From NCBI RefSeq assembly GCF_018130825.1, contig NZ_JAFCJS010000006.1, forward strand, positions 124,001 to 188,000: a DNA stretch of 64,000 bases. The letters are read 5' to 3'. Under the pieces are notes generated by a model. The model had not been told where the DNA came from, made no database searches, and saw only the letters and a list, made by a program, of their open reading frames with translations. The position numbers and the translations under genes are program-made. Each line of letters starts with the position of its first letter. The stretch's first letter is position 1. This document shows positions 16,984 to 24,958 of the stretch, in pieces. Origin of the DNA: Bradyrhizobium liaoningense. GTDB taxonomy: Bacteria; Pseudomonadota; Alphaproteobacteria; Rhizobiales; Xanthobacteraceae.

Positions 16984-18305
16984 GCTTTTTCACTGCGCTC
17001 CAGGATCGGCCGGAACTGCTCGTGGGCTTTTTTCAGCTCTGTGGCGGGGTCGGTACCTGTGATGGTCGAGGTAATTGCGGCGCCGACAAGATCGCGGAAT
17101 TCGGCGACCGGGATGATCACGGGCAGGCCCAGCTTGCTGATCTTGGCGGAATCAATCACCGACTGCAGCCATTCCTTCGGCATCTTCACGCCGCTCTGGA
17201 CCTCGGGGTCATTCAGGATCGAGTTGCGGAACGGCACGCCGCCGCCGGCCTGCAACAGCCGCGCGCCTTGCTTCTTGGAGACCACCCACTGGCAGAGCAG
17301 ATAGGCGGCTTCCTTGTTCTTGCTCGCCGCAGCGATGCCGATGCCGTCACCATAGGTGGCCGAATATTGTCCCTTCGGTCCGGCGGGGACGACGGTGTAG
17401 CCGACCTTGCCGACGACGCGCGAGGCGGCAGGATCTTCCAGCGGCGGCGCCCAGCCAACGCCGTCGATCCACATTGCGGAACGTCCTTGCGTGAACGAAG
17501 CCATCGACTCCATCCAGTTGAAGCCGACGACGCCGGGCGGAGCGACCTTCGTCAGCAGCGTCTGGTAGATTTTTGTTGCCTCGATTGCTTCCGGACCGTC
17601 GGTCAGGATGTTGCCTTTGGCGTCGAGGAATTCCCCGCCGCAATTGAGGAAGAAGTTCGTCCACAACGTCATGTTGGCATTGCGCAGGCCGCGCCCGACG
17701 AAGCCGAAGGTGCCTTCCTTGGCGTCGGTGAGCTTCTCGGCAGCCGCGATCATCTCGTCGAAGGTCTTGGGCACAGCGACGCCCTTTTTCTGAAACAGCT
17801 CCTTGTTGTAATAGAGGATGAAATAGTCGACCGACCAGGGCAGCGACAGCATCTGGCCCTTGTCGTTCTTGGCGTATTGCAGGCCGGCGGCCGAGAAGTC
17901 GCTCTCGACGAGATCCGGCGCGGTCAGCGTCGGGTCCTTCATGAAGGGCGTGATGTCGGCGAGCCAGCCGGCTTTTTCGAACTGCCGCTTCTGCACGTGA
18001 TAGCTGAGATGCACGACGTCGAAGCTCGGCCGTCCCGAGGTGAGCTCGATCACGACCTTCTGCCGCTGTTGCTGCTCGGGGATCTGCTCGGACTCGACCT
18101 GGATGCCGGTGAGCTCGGTGAACTCCTTGATGTTCTTTTGCAGGTTGTCGCCGCGTGGACCCTTGGCGAGGATCACCTCCAGCTTGGTCCCGGCGTATTT
18201 CTTCCAGTTGACCTCGGCGCGCGCGGGCAATCCGGTCAGGCTGAGCGCGCCGGTTGCGGCGGTGCCCTTAAGCAGCGTGCGGCGCGAGATGTTGTGGTTG
18301 GCCAA
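16980..18305 (-). CDS. ABC sugar transporter periplasmic binding protein (Tat-exported)
   Basis: This is a 441-residue family-1 solute-binding protein. The N-terminus NISRRTLLKGTAATGAL is a twin-arginine signal, ending near LPARA, so the protein is exported folded. The body shows the usual binding-protein pattern (FDVVHLSYHVQ, GRSAMWIDGVGW, AAYLLCQWVVS). It delivers a sugar or related solute to the two permeases that follow. The start is a TTG at 18305, chosen because GGGAGGGA lies at the right distance. That ribosome binding site can pair with an upstream TCCCTCCC, which may control translation. Confidence 0.88.
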   Translation of the reverse strand: MANHNISRRTLLKGTAATGALSLTGLPARAEVNWKKYAGTKLEVILAKGPRGDNLQKNIKEFTELTGIQVESEQIPEQQQRQKVVIELTSGRPSFDVVHLSYHVQKRQFEKAGWLADITPFMKDPTLTAPDLVESDFSAAGLQYAKNDKGQMLSLPWSVDYFILYYNKELFQKKGVAVPKTFDEMIAAAEKLTDAKEGTFGFVGRGLRNANMTLWTNFFLNCGGEFLDAKGNILTDGPEAIEATKIYQTLLTKVAPPGVVGFNWMESMASFTQGRSAMWIDGVGWAPPLEDPAASRVVGKVGYTVVPAGPKGQYSATYGDGIGIAAASKNKEAAYLLCQWVVSKKQGARLLQAGGGVPFRNSILNDPEVQSGVKMPKEWLQSVIDSAKISKLGLPVIIPVAEFRDLVGAAITSTITGTDPATELKKAHEQFRPILERSEKA

Positions 18306-18310
18306 TTCAG

Positions 18311-18343
18311 TCCCTCCCTTTGACTCATTTTCTTTGGGAGGGA
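18311..18343 (-). promoter_or_regulatory. Hairpin that could mask the ribosome binding site of the binding-protein gene
   Basis: On the minus strand TCCCTCCC (18343-18336) is complementary over 8 bases to GGGAGGGA (18318-18311), which is the Shine-Dalgarno of the TTG-started gene. The loop is 17 bases. Formation would hide the ribosome binding site, so translation could depend on an RNA switch or helper; this is inference from pairing alone. Confidence 0.4.
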
Positions 18344-18384
18344 TACTAGCGGCCGTACCACGCCTGCCTAGTCCTAATCTACGA

Positions 18385-19164
18385 TCAGGGACGTACGGCC
18401 GGCGTCTCCATCGGCAGGCCGCGCGCCCGCGACATCAGGTACAGTTCGAGCGCGACGAGCTCGGGCGAGCCGTAATCAAAGGCCCGGGCGCGAACGCCGC
18501 TAATGCAGCTGCGCAACCGGCGCTCGATCGACCCCAGCGTCTGCCACTCCAGGCGGTAGAGCGGATAGCCGGTCGGCTGCGCTTGCGTGATCGGCGCGCC
18601 CGCGAGGCGCTTGTCGAAGTTGTCGTCGTGGCAGTTGGTGCAGGCGAGATTGAGCTGTCCCTCGCGCTGCATGAAGAGGTCGCGGCCCTCGTCGACGAAT
18701 GGCTTGAGCCGCGGATCGTCGCCCGCGGCGATCGGAATGCCGCGCGACTGGTGGCCGACGAAGGCGGACAGGGCCAGAAGGTCACGGCTCTCGTAAGGTA
18801 GCGGCGGTGCCTGCTGATGATTGGCCCGGCAGAGATTGATGCGCTGGTCGAGCGTGACGGGACGCACCAGCGCGTTGTCGAAGGCGGGATAGCGCGCCGC
18901 GACGCCCTTCATGCTGCTGCGCGCATCGCCATGACAATCCGCGCAGGCCTTGCCGGCGTCGCCCATCTTCTTGCCCCACAGCGTCTCGCCGTCGAGCACG
19001 AACAGCATGCCCGGATTGGACGTGTCGTCGTCCTGCATGGCGCGCGTGTCGGGCCCCATGAACGAATAGCCGGAGCGGCGCGCATCGGGCGGGATTTCGC
19101 CGGCGAGCAGGGCGGGGCCCGTGACCAGCAGCATCGCCGCCGCTATCGCGCGCCAAAAAATCAT
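18385..19164 (-). CDS. soxA: Sulfur-oxidation diheme cytochrome c SoxA
   Basis: This is a 259-residue periplasmic cytochrome with signal peptide AIAAAMLLVTGPALLAG. Two heme sites are visible, CADCH (74-78) and CTNCH (175-179), so it is the diheme type. Cys220 in ERRLRSCISGVRA is the conserved Cys that ligates the active-site heme as a persulfide. With SoxX it joins thiosulfate or a related sulfur compound to the SoxYZ carrier. The start at 19164 overlaps the soxZ stop by 4 bases; an in-frame ATG further upstream would run into soxZ. It is the last gene of the sox operon; no soxB or soxCD follows. Confidence 0.92.
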   Translation of the reverse strand: MIFWRAIAAAMLLVTGPALLAGEIPPDARRSGYSFMGPDTRAMQDDDTSNPGMLFVLDGETLWGKKMGDAGKACADCHGDARSSMKGVAARYPAFDNALVRPVTLDQRINLCRANHQQAPPLPYESRDLLALSAFVGHQSRGIPIAAGDDPRLKPFVDEGRDLFMQREGQLNLACTNCHDDNFDKRLAGAPITQAQPTGYPLYRLEWQTLGSIERRLRSCISGVRARAFDYGSPELVALELYLMSRARGLPMETPAVRP

Positions 19165-19478
19165 TCGACCGTGATCGATGCGGAGGCGGTGGATGAATAG
19201 CCGTTGTCGCCGGTCCATTCGAATTCGAACTTGCCGCTCTCCTTCGCGACGGTGAAGAACGACAGATACGGATTCGCGGCGATCGCCGGAAACAGGTCGG
19301 CGCGGAAGATCTCGGCGCCGTTGTAGCGGCAGGTGAAGCTCGTGATGATATCGCGCGGCACCAGTCTGCCGTCCGCGGTGTGGCGGAAGCCGGTCTCCAT
19401 GATGTGCGAGGTCAGGGTACGGATCTCGATGATGTCGCCGCGTTTCGCCTTTGCGGGAACGTTGATGAGCGCGGCCAT
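19161..19478 (-). CDS. soxZ: Sulfur carrier partner SoxZ
   Basis: This is a 105-residue immunoglobulin-fold protein with the SoxZ hallmarks RGDIIEIRTLTSHIMETGFR and FTCRYNGAEIFRADL. It forms the heterodimer with SoxY that carries sulfur intermediates in the periplasm. It has no signal peptide of its own and is usually co-exported with the Tat-dependent SoxY. Its start overlaps the soxY stop (TGATG) and its end overlaps the soxA start (ATGA). Confidence 0.93.
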   Translation of the reverse strand: MAALINVPAKAKRGDIIEIRTLTSHIMETGFRHTADGRLVPRDIITSFTCRYNGAEIFRADLFPAIAANPYLSFFTVAKESGKFEFEWTGDNGYSSTASASITVE

Positions 19479-19945
19479 CAGTTCATCTCCTCGGTGCAGG
19501 CGGCCAGCGTCACGACCACGTCGGCCATGGCCTGCCAGAAGGTGTCGTCGGACAACCGCGCGATCGCCACCACCTTCTGGGTGTCGGCGAGCCGGATCCT
19601 CGTCGAGACCTGGGCACGGCCGGAGGAGGGATTGAGATAGAAGTTGCCGATGTTCGGCTGCGGGTTCTTCTCGTTGAAGACATGGATGCTCTTGACGTAG
19701 TCGGTCGCCGTCATCGGGCTGGCGACGCTCACCATCATCGGCACGGTGTTGCCGTTCTCGACCAGCGGCGGAATGTCGAGCTTCACCCTGCCGGTGCGGA
19801 TCGATGCCTCGCCGACGACGTTGCGGATCGCTGCGGTGAGCATCGCAGGCGTCGCCTCGAGCGGCCGCAGCGTGATGATCGGGATCGTCCCGGCAGCCGT
19901 GACGCCTCCGGCAAGGCTCAAAAATCGTCGTCGCGTGGTTGGCAT
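19478..19945 (-). CDS. soxY: SoxY-related sulfur carrier with non-canonical AACTEEMN C-terminus
   Basis: This is a 155-residue SoxY homologue with a Tat signal (TTRRRFLSLAGG). In classical SoxY the flexible end is GGCGG and its Cys bears the sulfur cargo. Here the arm is VTLAACTEEMN: a Cys (150) is kept, but the glycines are replaced and five residues, including two Glu, follow. This matches the pattern I recall under the name SoxY-related AACIE arm. A changed arm suggests a different cargo or partner enzyme than SoxB/SoxCD, and both of those are absent here. The gene sits 4 bases after soxX and overlaps soxZ. Confidence 0.88.
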   Translation of the reverse strand: MPTTRRRFLSLAGGVTAAGTIPIITLRPLEATPAMLTAAIRNVVGEASIRTGRVKLDIPPLVENGNTVPMMVSVASPMTATDYVKSIHVFNEKNPQPNIGNFYLNPSSGRAQVSTRIRLADTQKVVAIARLSDDTFWQAMADVVVTLAACTEEMN

Positions 19946-19949
19946 GAGC

Positions 19950-20396
19950 CTAGTCCCGAAGCGTTGCAAGAAAAGCCACGATGTCCTCGATCTCCGCAGC
20001 CGACAAGATCGGCTTGCCGGCAAAATTGCGCCCGACGCGGACGAGGCCGTCGTTGCGATAATAGGATGGCATGATGGTCTCCGCATTGAAGCGGGACGCA
20101 TCGACCAGCCGAAGCCGCAACTGGCTCGCCGACCACCGGTTCCCGGCGCCGGCGAGATCGGGCGCGAGGTCGCCCTGGAACCGTGTTTCCGGAAACGGAC
20201 CGGAATGGCAGAGGATGCAGGTGGTCGTGCGCGCCAGCACCAGCGCGCGTCCGCGCGCGGCATCGCCGGGCGCGCCGGTGAGCGATTGCGGAATGCTGTC
20301 GCCGACGATCTTGTAGGGCACGAGCTCATCCGCATTCGCGCTGCAGGCGAGACTGGCGGCGATCAGGGCTGCGATATGGACCGATGATCTAGCCAA
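19950..20396 (-). CDS. soxX: Sulfur-oxidation monoheme cytochrome c SoxX
   Basis: This is a monoheme cytochrome of about 148 residues with signal peptide SSVHIAALIAASLACSANA, heme motif CILCH (60-64) and a likely Met ligand in ETIMPSYY. SoxX accepts electrons from SoxA. No ATG fits; the TTG at 20396 was chosen because it begins exactly at a good signal peptide and overlaps the end of the upstream flavoprotein gene. The C-terminus (LSAAEIEDIVAFLATLRD) is typical of class I cytochromes. It is part of the soxXYZA unit. Confidence 0.85.
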   Translation of the reverse strand: MARSSVHIAALIAASLACSANADELVPYKIVGDSIPQSLTGAPGDAARGRALVLARTTTCILCHSGPFPETRFQGDLAPDLAGAGNRWSASQLRLRLVDASRFNAETIMPSYYRNDGLVRVGRNFAGKPILSAAEIEDIVAFLATLRD

Positions 20397-21672
20397 AGGT
20401 GTCCGCCGTGATGGTTTGAAACCAGCGCTCGGCTTCAGTTGCTTCGCGCGCGCGCAATTCGCGCGGAGCATCGACCGGGCTCGTCGTGCCGCCTTCGACC
20501 TCGGCAAAGATATCGCCTCTGGGCTGGTAATTGCCGGCGAGCGAGAAGCCGTAACCGGGAGCGACGGTGTTGTAGCAGACGCCGGTCAGCCGCGGCGCCT
20601 CCGGTGCACGACCTGCGAGCAAAGCGACAATCACCGCGGCACAGGCCTTGCCTTGCGCGCTCGCAGCGGAGGCCGATTTCGGGATGCCGCCGCCGAGGCA
20701 GGCATCGCCGATGACGTGGATGTTCGGAACGAGCTTCGACTCGAAGGTCACAGGATCGATCGGGCACCAGCCGGTGTGGTCCGCTGCGCCCGCGATTTCG
20801 GCGATGCGCCCGGCACGCTGCGGCGGAATGACGTTGGCGACCTCAGGCGTGTAGTTGCCGAATTCGGTGACGATGGTCCTGGTCGCGGCATCGACCGAGG
20901 TCACGCGGCCGCCTTGCGACAGACCGATGCGCTCGATCATGTCGCCGTAGAGCTCCTTCCACGCCTTCTCGAACAGCCGCTGCTGGGAGAAACTGTCCTT
21001 GGCGTCGAGGATCAGCACTTTCGAACGCGGCTTCTTCGTCTTCAGGTAATGTGCGATCAGGCTGGCGCGCTCGTAGGGCGCCGGCGGGCAGCGCGAGGGA
21101 TTGGCGGGGATCGCAATGGCGACCGTGCCGCCGTCTTCCATCGCCTCCAACTGTCGGCGGAGCAACAGCGTCTGCGCGCCGGCCTTCCAGGCATGCGGCA
21201 TCTTTTCCGATGCGGTCTCGTCGTAGCCGGGCAGGGCCTCGACATGGAAGTCGATGCCGGGCGAGAGCACGAGACGGTCGTAAGGCAGCGCGACGCCGTC
21301 AGTCGTCATGACGCTGCGCCGGTCCGGCTCGATTGCGGTCACGGCCTGGCCGATCACGGTGATGCCATCCGCTGCGAGCTTGTCGTAGCCGAATCGCTGC
21401 GCGTCGATATCGCGCAGGCCCGCAATCACCTCGTTGCTGAAGGGACAGGGGGTGAAGATCGCGTTGGGTTCGATCAGGATGACCTGCAAATCTCCCTGCG
21501 CGCGCTTCAGCGCGCGGGCGCAAGCCGCGCCGCCGAAACCGCCGCCGACCACGACGATACGTCCCGTGGATTGCGCGTGCGAAATCGATGGCCGCGCCAA
21601 CGCTGCGGCCGCCATGGTGATGCCGAACACGGCATTGCGCCGTGTCACCGGGCGCGTGGTCATCAGGGGCAT
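20389..21672 (-). CDS. Flavocytochrome c sulfide dehydrogenase-like flavoprotein (FccB/SoxF type)
   Basis: This is a flavoprotein of about 427 residues with a twin-arginine signal (VTRRNAVFGITMAAAAL) and the FAD motif RIVVVGGGFGGAA at about 38-50. Later blocks such as GDACLGGGIPKSASAASAQGK are typical of FccB/SoxF and sulfide:quinone reductase relatives. It oxidises sulfide or reactivates sulfur carriers in the periplasm and passes electrons to a cytochrome, here probably SoxX or SoxA. The C-terminal domain (VCYNTVAPGYGFSLAGNY) is the FccB dimerisation region. It overlaps soxX. The start may be 21672 or 21663; neither has a clear ribosome binding site. Confidence 0.85.
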   Translation of the reverse strand: MPLMTTRPVTRRNAVFGITMAAAALARPSISHAQSTGRIVVVGGGFGGAACARALKRAQGDLQVILIEPNAIFTPCPFSNEVIAGLRDIDAQRFGYDKLAADGITVIGQAVTAIEPDRRSVMTTDGVALPYDRLVLSPGIDFHVEALPGYDETASEKMPHAWKAGAQTLLLRRQLEAMEDGGTVAIAIPANPSRCPPAPYERASLIAHYLKTKKPRSKVLILDAKDSFSQQRLFEKAWKELYGDMIERIGLSQGGRVTSVDAATRTIVTEFGNYTPEVANVIPPQRAGRIAEIAGAADHTGWCPIDPVTFESKLVPNIHVIGDACLGGGIPKSASAASAQGKACAAVIVALLAGRAPEAPRLTGVCYNTVAPGYGFSLAGNYQPRGDIFAEVEGGTTSPVDAPRELRAREATEAERWFQTITADTFG

Positions 21673-21719
21673 CTGGAAAGGGCTGCGGCGGCAATCTCTC
21701 GCCGCCGCAGCATGTTGCT

Positions 21720-23906
21720 TCAGGCGAAGGTGATGTTCTGGTCGCGCAGCGGCACCGAGCGGATGCGCTTGCCGGTCGCTGCGAAGTAGGCGTTGAGCAC
21801 CGCCGGCGCCGCGACGCCGATGGTCGGCTCGCCGACGCCGCCCCAGAATCCGCCGCTCGGCACCATCACCGATTCCACCTTCGGCATCTCGTTGATGCGC
21901 ATCGAATTGTAGGTGTCGAAGTTGGTCTGCTCGATCTTGCCGTCCTTGACCGTGCAGCCGCCGTAGAACAGCGCCGAGAGGCCATAGACGAAGGACCCCG
22001 CGATCTGCCGCTCCACCTGCGCCGGATTGACGATGTAGCCGGGATCGGTGGAGGCGACGATGCGATGCACCTTGATCTTGCTGCCCTCGGTCACCGAGAT
22101 CTCGGCAGCACCGGCAACATAGCTGCCGTAGCCCATCACCTGCGCGATGCCGCGATAGACGCCCTGCGGCGCCGGTGTATTCCAGCCGATCTTCTCGGCA
22201 ACGGCATTGAGCACCGCCAGGTGCTTGGGATGGTTGCCCATCAGCTTGCGGCGGAACTCCAGGGGGTCCTGGCCTGCGGCATGGGCGAGTTCGTCCATGA
22301 AGCATTCCATGTAGATCGCGTTGTGATTGACGTTGACGCCGCGCCAGAAGCCCGGCGGGACGTGCGGATTGCGCATCGCATGCTCGACCAGCAGGTTCGG
22401 CACCGAATAGCCGATCGCGGCCTCGCCGGATTGGGCGACACCCTGGAATGCCGCCGGATCCATGCCGTTCTGCAGCGCTTCGGGGCGGAGCGAGAACAGG
22501 ATCGACTGCCCGGACAGACGGTAGTGCAGCGCGACGAGGTTGTTGTTGGCATCGAACGCACCGGTCATCTTGCACTGGGTGATCGGGTGATACCGACCGT
22601 GCGCCATATCCTCTTCGCGCGACCACAGCAGCTTGACCGGTGTGCCCGGCATCTGCTTGGCGACCATGACCGCCTGGCGGACATAGTCGGTCTGGCCGCG
22701 CCGGCCGAAGCCGCCGCCGGGCATCACCTTGTGCACGTCGCACTTCTCCGCCGGCAGGCCGGAAGCCTCCAGCACCGCCGCGAAGGCGGCTTCGCCGTTC
22801 TGCGTGCCGCACCAGACCTCGCACTTGTCCGCGGTGTAGAGCGCGGTGGCGTTCATCGGCTCCATCGTGGCGTGGTTCTGGTAGGGATAGCTGTAGACAG
22901 CCTCGACCTTCTTCGCGGCTCCGGCGATTGCCGCCTTCGCGTCACCGTTCTTGTTGCCGACATAGGCGGGCTGCCCGTCGTCGAGGCCTTCGGCCAGCCA
23001 TTTCGCGATCGACTCGCTGGAGACCTTGGCGTTGTCGCCCTCGTCCCAGACGATCGGCAGCGCCTCCAGCGCGGTCTTGGCGTGCCACCAGGTGTCGGCC
23101 ACGACCGCGACCGCAGTATCGCCGACCTTGACGACCTTCTTGACGCCTTTCATGCCCGCGACCTTGGCCTCGTCATAGCTCTTCAGCTTGCCGCCGAACA
23201 CCGGGCAGTCCTTGATCGCGGCGTTCAGCATGCCCGGCAGCTTGACGTCGATGCCGTAAGTCATGGCGCCGGTGGTCTTGTCGGCGGTGTCGAGCCGCAG
23301 CAGGCCTTTGCCGACGATGGTCCAGTCCTTGGGATCCTTGAGCTTGACGTCGGCTGGCGGCGTCAGCTTTGCGGCGGCCTCGGCGACCTTGCCGTAGGTC
23401 GTGGTCCGGCCCGATGCCTTATGGGTGATGACGCCCCTGGCAACGGTGCATTCGGAGGCCGGCACTTTCCACTCATTGGCGGCGGCCTCGATCAGCATCA
23501 CGCGCGCGGTAGCGCCCCCCTTGCGGACATAGTCCTGCGAGGAGCGGATGCCGCGGCTGCCGCCGGTGGAGAAATCGCCCCAGACGCGCTTGCGGGCGAC
23601 GCTCTGGCCGGGTGTCGGATATTCGGTGGTGACCTTCGACCAGTCGCATTCGAGCTCTTCGGCGACGAGCTGCGCGAGGCCGGTGAGCGAGCCCTGGCCC
23701 ATCTCGGAGCGAGCGATACGGATCACGACGGTGTCGTCGGGCCTGACCACGACCCAGGCGCCGATCTCGGGCGATCCGTCAGCGGCGCGCACCACAGTGG
23801 GGCCGCCGAAGGGGATGTCGAGCCCGATTGCCAGGCCCGCGCCGACAGCAGCGCTGCCGATGACGAAGGCACGACGATTCATCTTGGGAGAGACGTGCTT
23901 GTTCAT
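21720..23906 (-). CDS. Molybdenum hydroxylase large subunit (isoquinoline 1-oxidoreductase beta / aldehyde dehydrogenase type)
   Basis: This is a 728-residue molybdopterin-binding subunit exported by Tat (NRRAFVIGSAAVGAGLAIG). Motifs MGQGSLTGLAQLVAEELE, MPGGGFGRRG and GGVGEPTIGVAAPAVLNA belong to the IorB-like branch of the xanthine oxidase family; the conserved GVGEP near the end carries the catalytic Glu. The family hydroxylates aldehydes or N-heterocycles with water as oxygen donor. Its Fe-S subunit is encoded just upstream. The position ahead of fccB and soxXYZA, on the same strand with short gaps, implies one operon. The start has AAGGAG at good spacing. Confidence 0.9.
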   Translation of the reverse strand: MNKHVSPKMNRRAFVIGSAAVGAGLAIGLDIPFGGPTVVRAADGSPEIGAWVVVRPDDTVVIRIARSEMGQGSLTGLAQLVAEELECDWSKVTTEYPTPGQSVARKRVWGDFSTGGSRGIRSSQDYVRKGGATARVMLIEAAANEWKVPASECTVARGVITHKASGRTTTYGKVAEAAAKLTPPADVKLKDPKDWTIVGKGLLRLDTADKTTGAMTYGIDVKLPGMLNAAIKDCPVFGGKLKSYDEAKVAGMKGVKKVVKVGDTAVAVVADTWWHAKTALEALPIVWDEGDNAKVSSESIAKWLAEGLDDGQPAYVGNKNGDAKAAIAGAAKKVEAVYSYPYQNHATMEPMNATALYTADKCEVWCGTQNGEAAFAAVLEASGLPAEKCDVHKVMPGGGFGRRGQTDYVRQAVMVAKQMPGTPVKLLWSREEDMAHGRYHPITQCKMTGAFDANNNLVALHYRLSGQSILFSLRPEALQNGMDPAAFQGVAQSGEAAIGYSVPNLLVEHAMRNPHVPPGFWRGVNVNHNAIYMECFMDELAHAAGQDPLEFRRKLMGNHPKHLAVLNAVAEKIGWNTPAPQGVYRGIAQVMGYGSYVAGAAEISVTEGSKIKVHRIVASTDPGYIVNPAQVERQIAGSFVYGLSALFYGGCTVKDGKIEQTNFDTYNSMRINEMPKVESVMVPSGGFWGGVGEPTIGVAAPAVLNAYFAATGKRIRSVPLRDQNITFA

Positions 23907-23917
23907 GAGGCGGCTCC

Positions 23918-24367
23918 TTAGGCGCTTGCGATCGTGTGGATCGCCTCGCGCACCTGCTGGAAGGTGCCGCAGCGGCAGATATTGGTGATGGCCTCGTCGA
24001 TATCGGCATCGGTCGGCTTCGGCTTCTCGCTCAGCAGCGCCGCCACCGCCATGATCATGCCGCTCTGGCAATAGCCGCATTGAGGAACGTCCTTCGCGAT
24101 CCAGGCTTCCTGCACCTTGTGCAGCGTGCCGCCGACGGCGAGCCCTTCGATCGTGGTGATCTTCTTGCCCTCGGCCTCGCTGACCGTGATCCCGCAGGAG
24201 CGCATCGCCACGCCGTCGAGGTGGACTGTGCAGGCGCCGCATTGTGCGATGCCGCAGCCGTATTTGGTGCCGGACAGGCCGGCATTCTCGCGGATCGCCC
24301 AGAGCAGCGGCGTATCCGGCTCGACGTCGAGTGTGAAGGTTTTTCCGTTGATTGTTAGGTTTGCCAT
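23918..24367 (-). CDS. Molybdenum hydroxylase [2Fe-2S] subunit (isoquinoline 1-oxidoreductase alpha type)
   Basis: This 149-residue protein carries two [2Fe-2S] clusters. The plant-type cluster uses C38, C43, C46 and C58 (YGCGIAQCGACTVHL), and the C-terminal cluster uses C97, C100, C131 and C133 (QCGYCQSG, CRCG). It passes electrons from the molybdenum centre of its partner. It has no signal peptide and is probably carried out with the Tat-exported large subunit. It is the first gene of the minus-strand operon. The start at 24367 follows AGGGGA; a hairpin can cover this site. Confidence 0.92.
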   Translation of the reverse strand: MANLTINGKTFTLDVEPDTPLLWAIRENAGLSGTKYGCGIAQCGACTVHLDGVAMRSCGITVSEAEGKKITTIEGLAVGGTLHKVQEAWIAKDVPQCGYCQSGMIMAVAALLSEKPKPTDADIDEAITNICRCGTFQQVREAIHTIASA

Positions 24368-24372
24368 CGCAG

Positions 24373-24410
24373 TCCCCTGATTGGCCCAATCCACCGATTA
24401 GACTCAGGGG
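24373..24410 (-). promoter_or_regulatory. Leader inverted repeat over the ribosome binding site of the molybdenum hydroxylase operon
   Basis: CCCCTGA at 24373-24379 and TCAGGGG at 24404-24410 are perfectly complementary, with a loop of 24 bases. On the minus strand the 3' arm contains the Shine-Dalgarno of the Fe-S subunit gene. It may modulate translation of the whole sox operon or be an operator. The rest of the 24411-24636 gap shows no gene; a TTGACT at 24566-24571 could be a -35 element for the plus-strand peptide gene. Confidence 0.35.
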
Positions 24411-24636
24411 CGCAATGTGTCCGGCAAATTGGAACTGTTCAAATCAAGAGTCCGAGGGGTGGCCGTCAAAGAGATCGAAACGCGCGGGGAAGAATGTTGG
24501 GCGCGCGGTGTTGCGGCGTGTGAACGGCGGTGCATGGCCGCAGCGCTTGGCCGCACAGAATTAATTTGACTAACCCAGGGCGTTGTACAACCTTTGCGTT
24601 TGGTGGATCATTAGTCCATCCTAAGGGAGAAGTGCC

Positions 24637-24891
24637 ATGGGCCGCATCGTCACGATTGATCTCGAAAAAGTTCTCGCGTCAGGTAACGATCTCAAAGCCA
24701 AGTCGCCTTCTGGACTCACGACACACGCAGACCTGCTCGGCCTTGCCAGCGACGTCAGCAAGGATCCCGTCTCGTATCTGAGCAGCGTTGGCGTTCAGCT
24801 CGACGACCAGACGGCGACAATGTTGCGGAGCAAGCTCGCCACGCGGAGCGGCGGCGTGCAGGCCGGAACGATCCATATCGACATCCTCTGA
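24637..24891 (+). CDS. Candidate RiPP precursor peptide
   Basis: This encodes an 84-residue peptide with strong Shine-Dalgarno AAGGGAGA six bases before the ATG. I recognise no family. It lies directly before three radical SAM genes on the same strand. Residues 1-70 are acidic-to-neutral and helix-prone (KDPVSYLSSVGVQLDD, QTATMLRSKLATR), as expected of a leader. A Gly-Gly at 72-73 is followed by an 11-residue tail, VQAGTIHIDIL, the likely core. There is no Cys and the tail has no aromatic residue except His80, so lanthionine, sactipeptide or aromatic cross-link chemistry is unlikely; C-methylation, epimerisation or beta-hydroxylation of Val/Ile/His/Asp/Thr would fit. The Gly-Gly could be the protease site. 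Function is inferred from context. Confidence 0.7.
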   Translation: MGRIVTIDLEKVLASGNDLKAKSPSGLTTHADLLGLASDVSKDPVSYLSSVGVQLDDQTATMLRSKLATRSGGVQAGTIHIDIL

Positions 24892-24930
24892 TCCCGCGTC
24901 GGCAAATATCTCGTCGGCAGATCATGATGG

Positions 24931-24958
24931 CCGGCTGACCGGTTCGCCGGGCAGCCGG
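24931..24958 (+). promoter_or_regulatory. Stem-loop between the peptide gene and the first maturase
   Basis: CCGGCTG (24931-24937) pairs with CAGCCGG (24952-24958) around a GC-rich loop that can itself fold (CCGG...CCGG). There is no U-tract. Such intercistronic hairpins often protect the upstream mRNA so that the small peptide is made in excess of its modifying enzymes. It ends 18 bases before the next start. Confidence 0.4.

Noticed and set aside
24582..24610. A sigma-70 promoter TTGTAC-N17-GATCAT before the peptide gene
   Set aside because: Only 3/6 and 4/6 matches. A TTGACT at 24566 is a better -35 but has no matching -10, so no promoter was called.
24637..24891. Assigning the peptide to the Nif11 or nitrile-hydratase leader families
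   Set aside because: The length is similar, but I could not find the family signatures in the leader, so I leave it unclassified.
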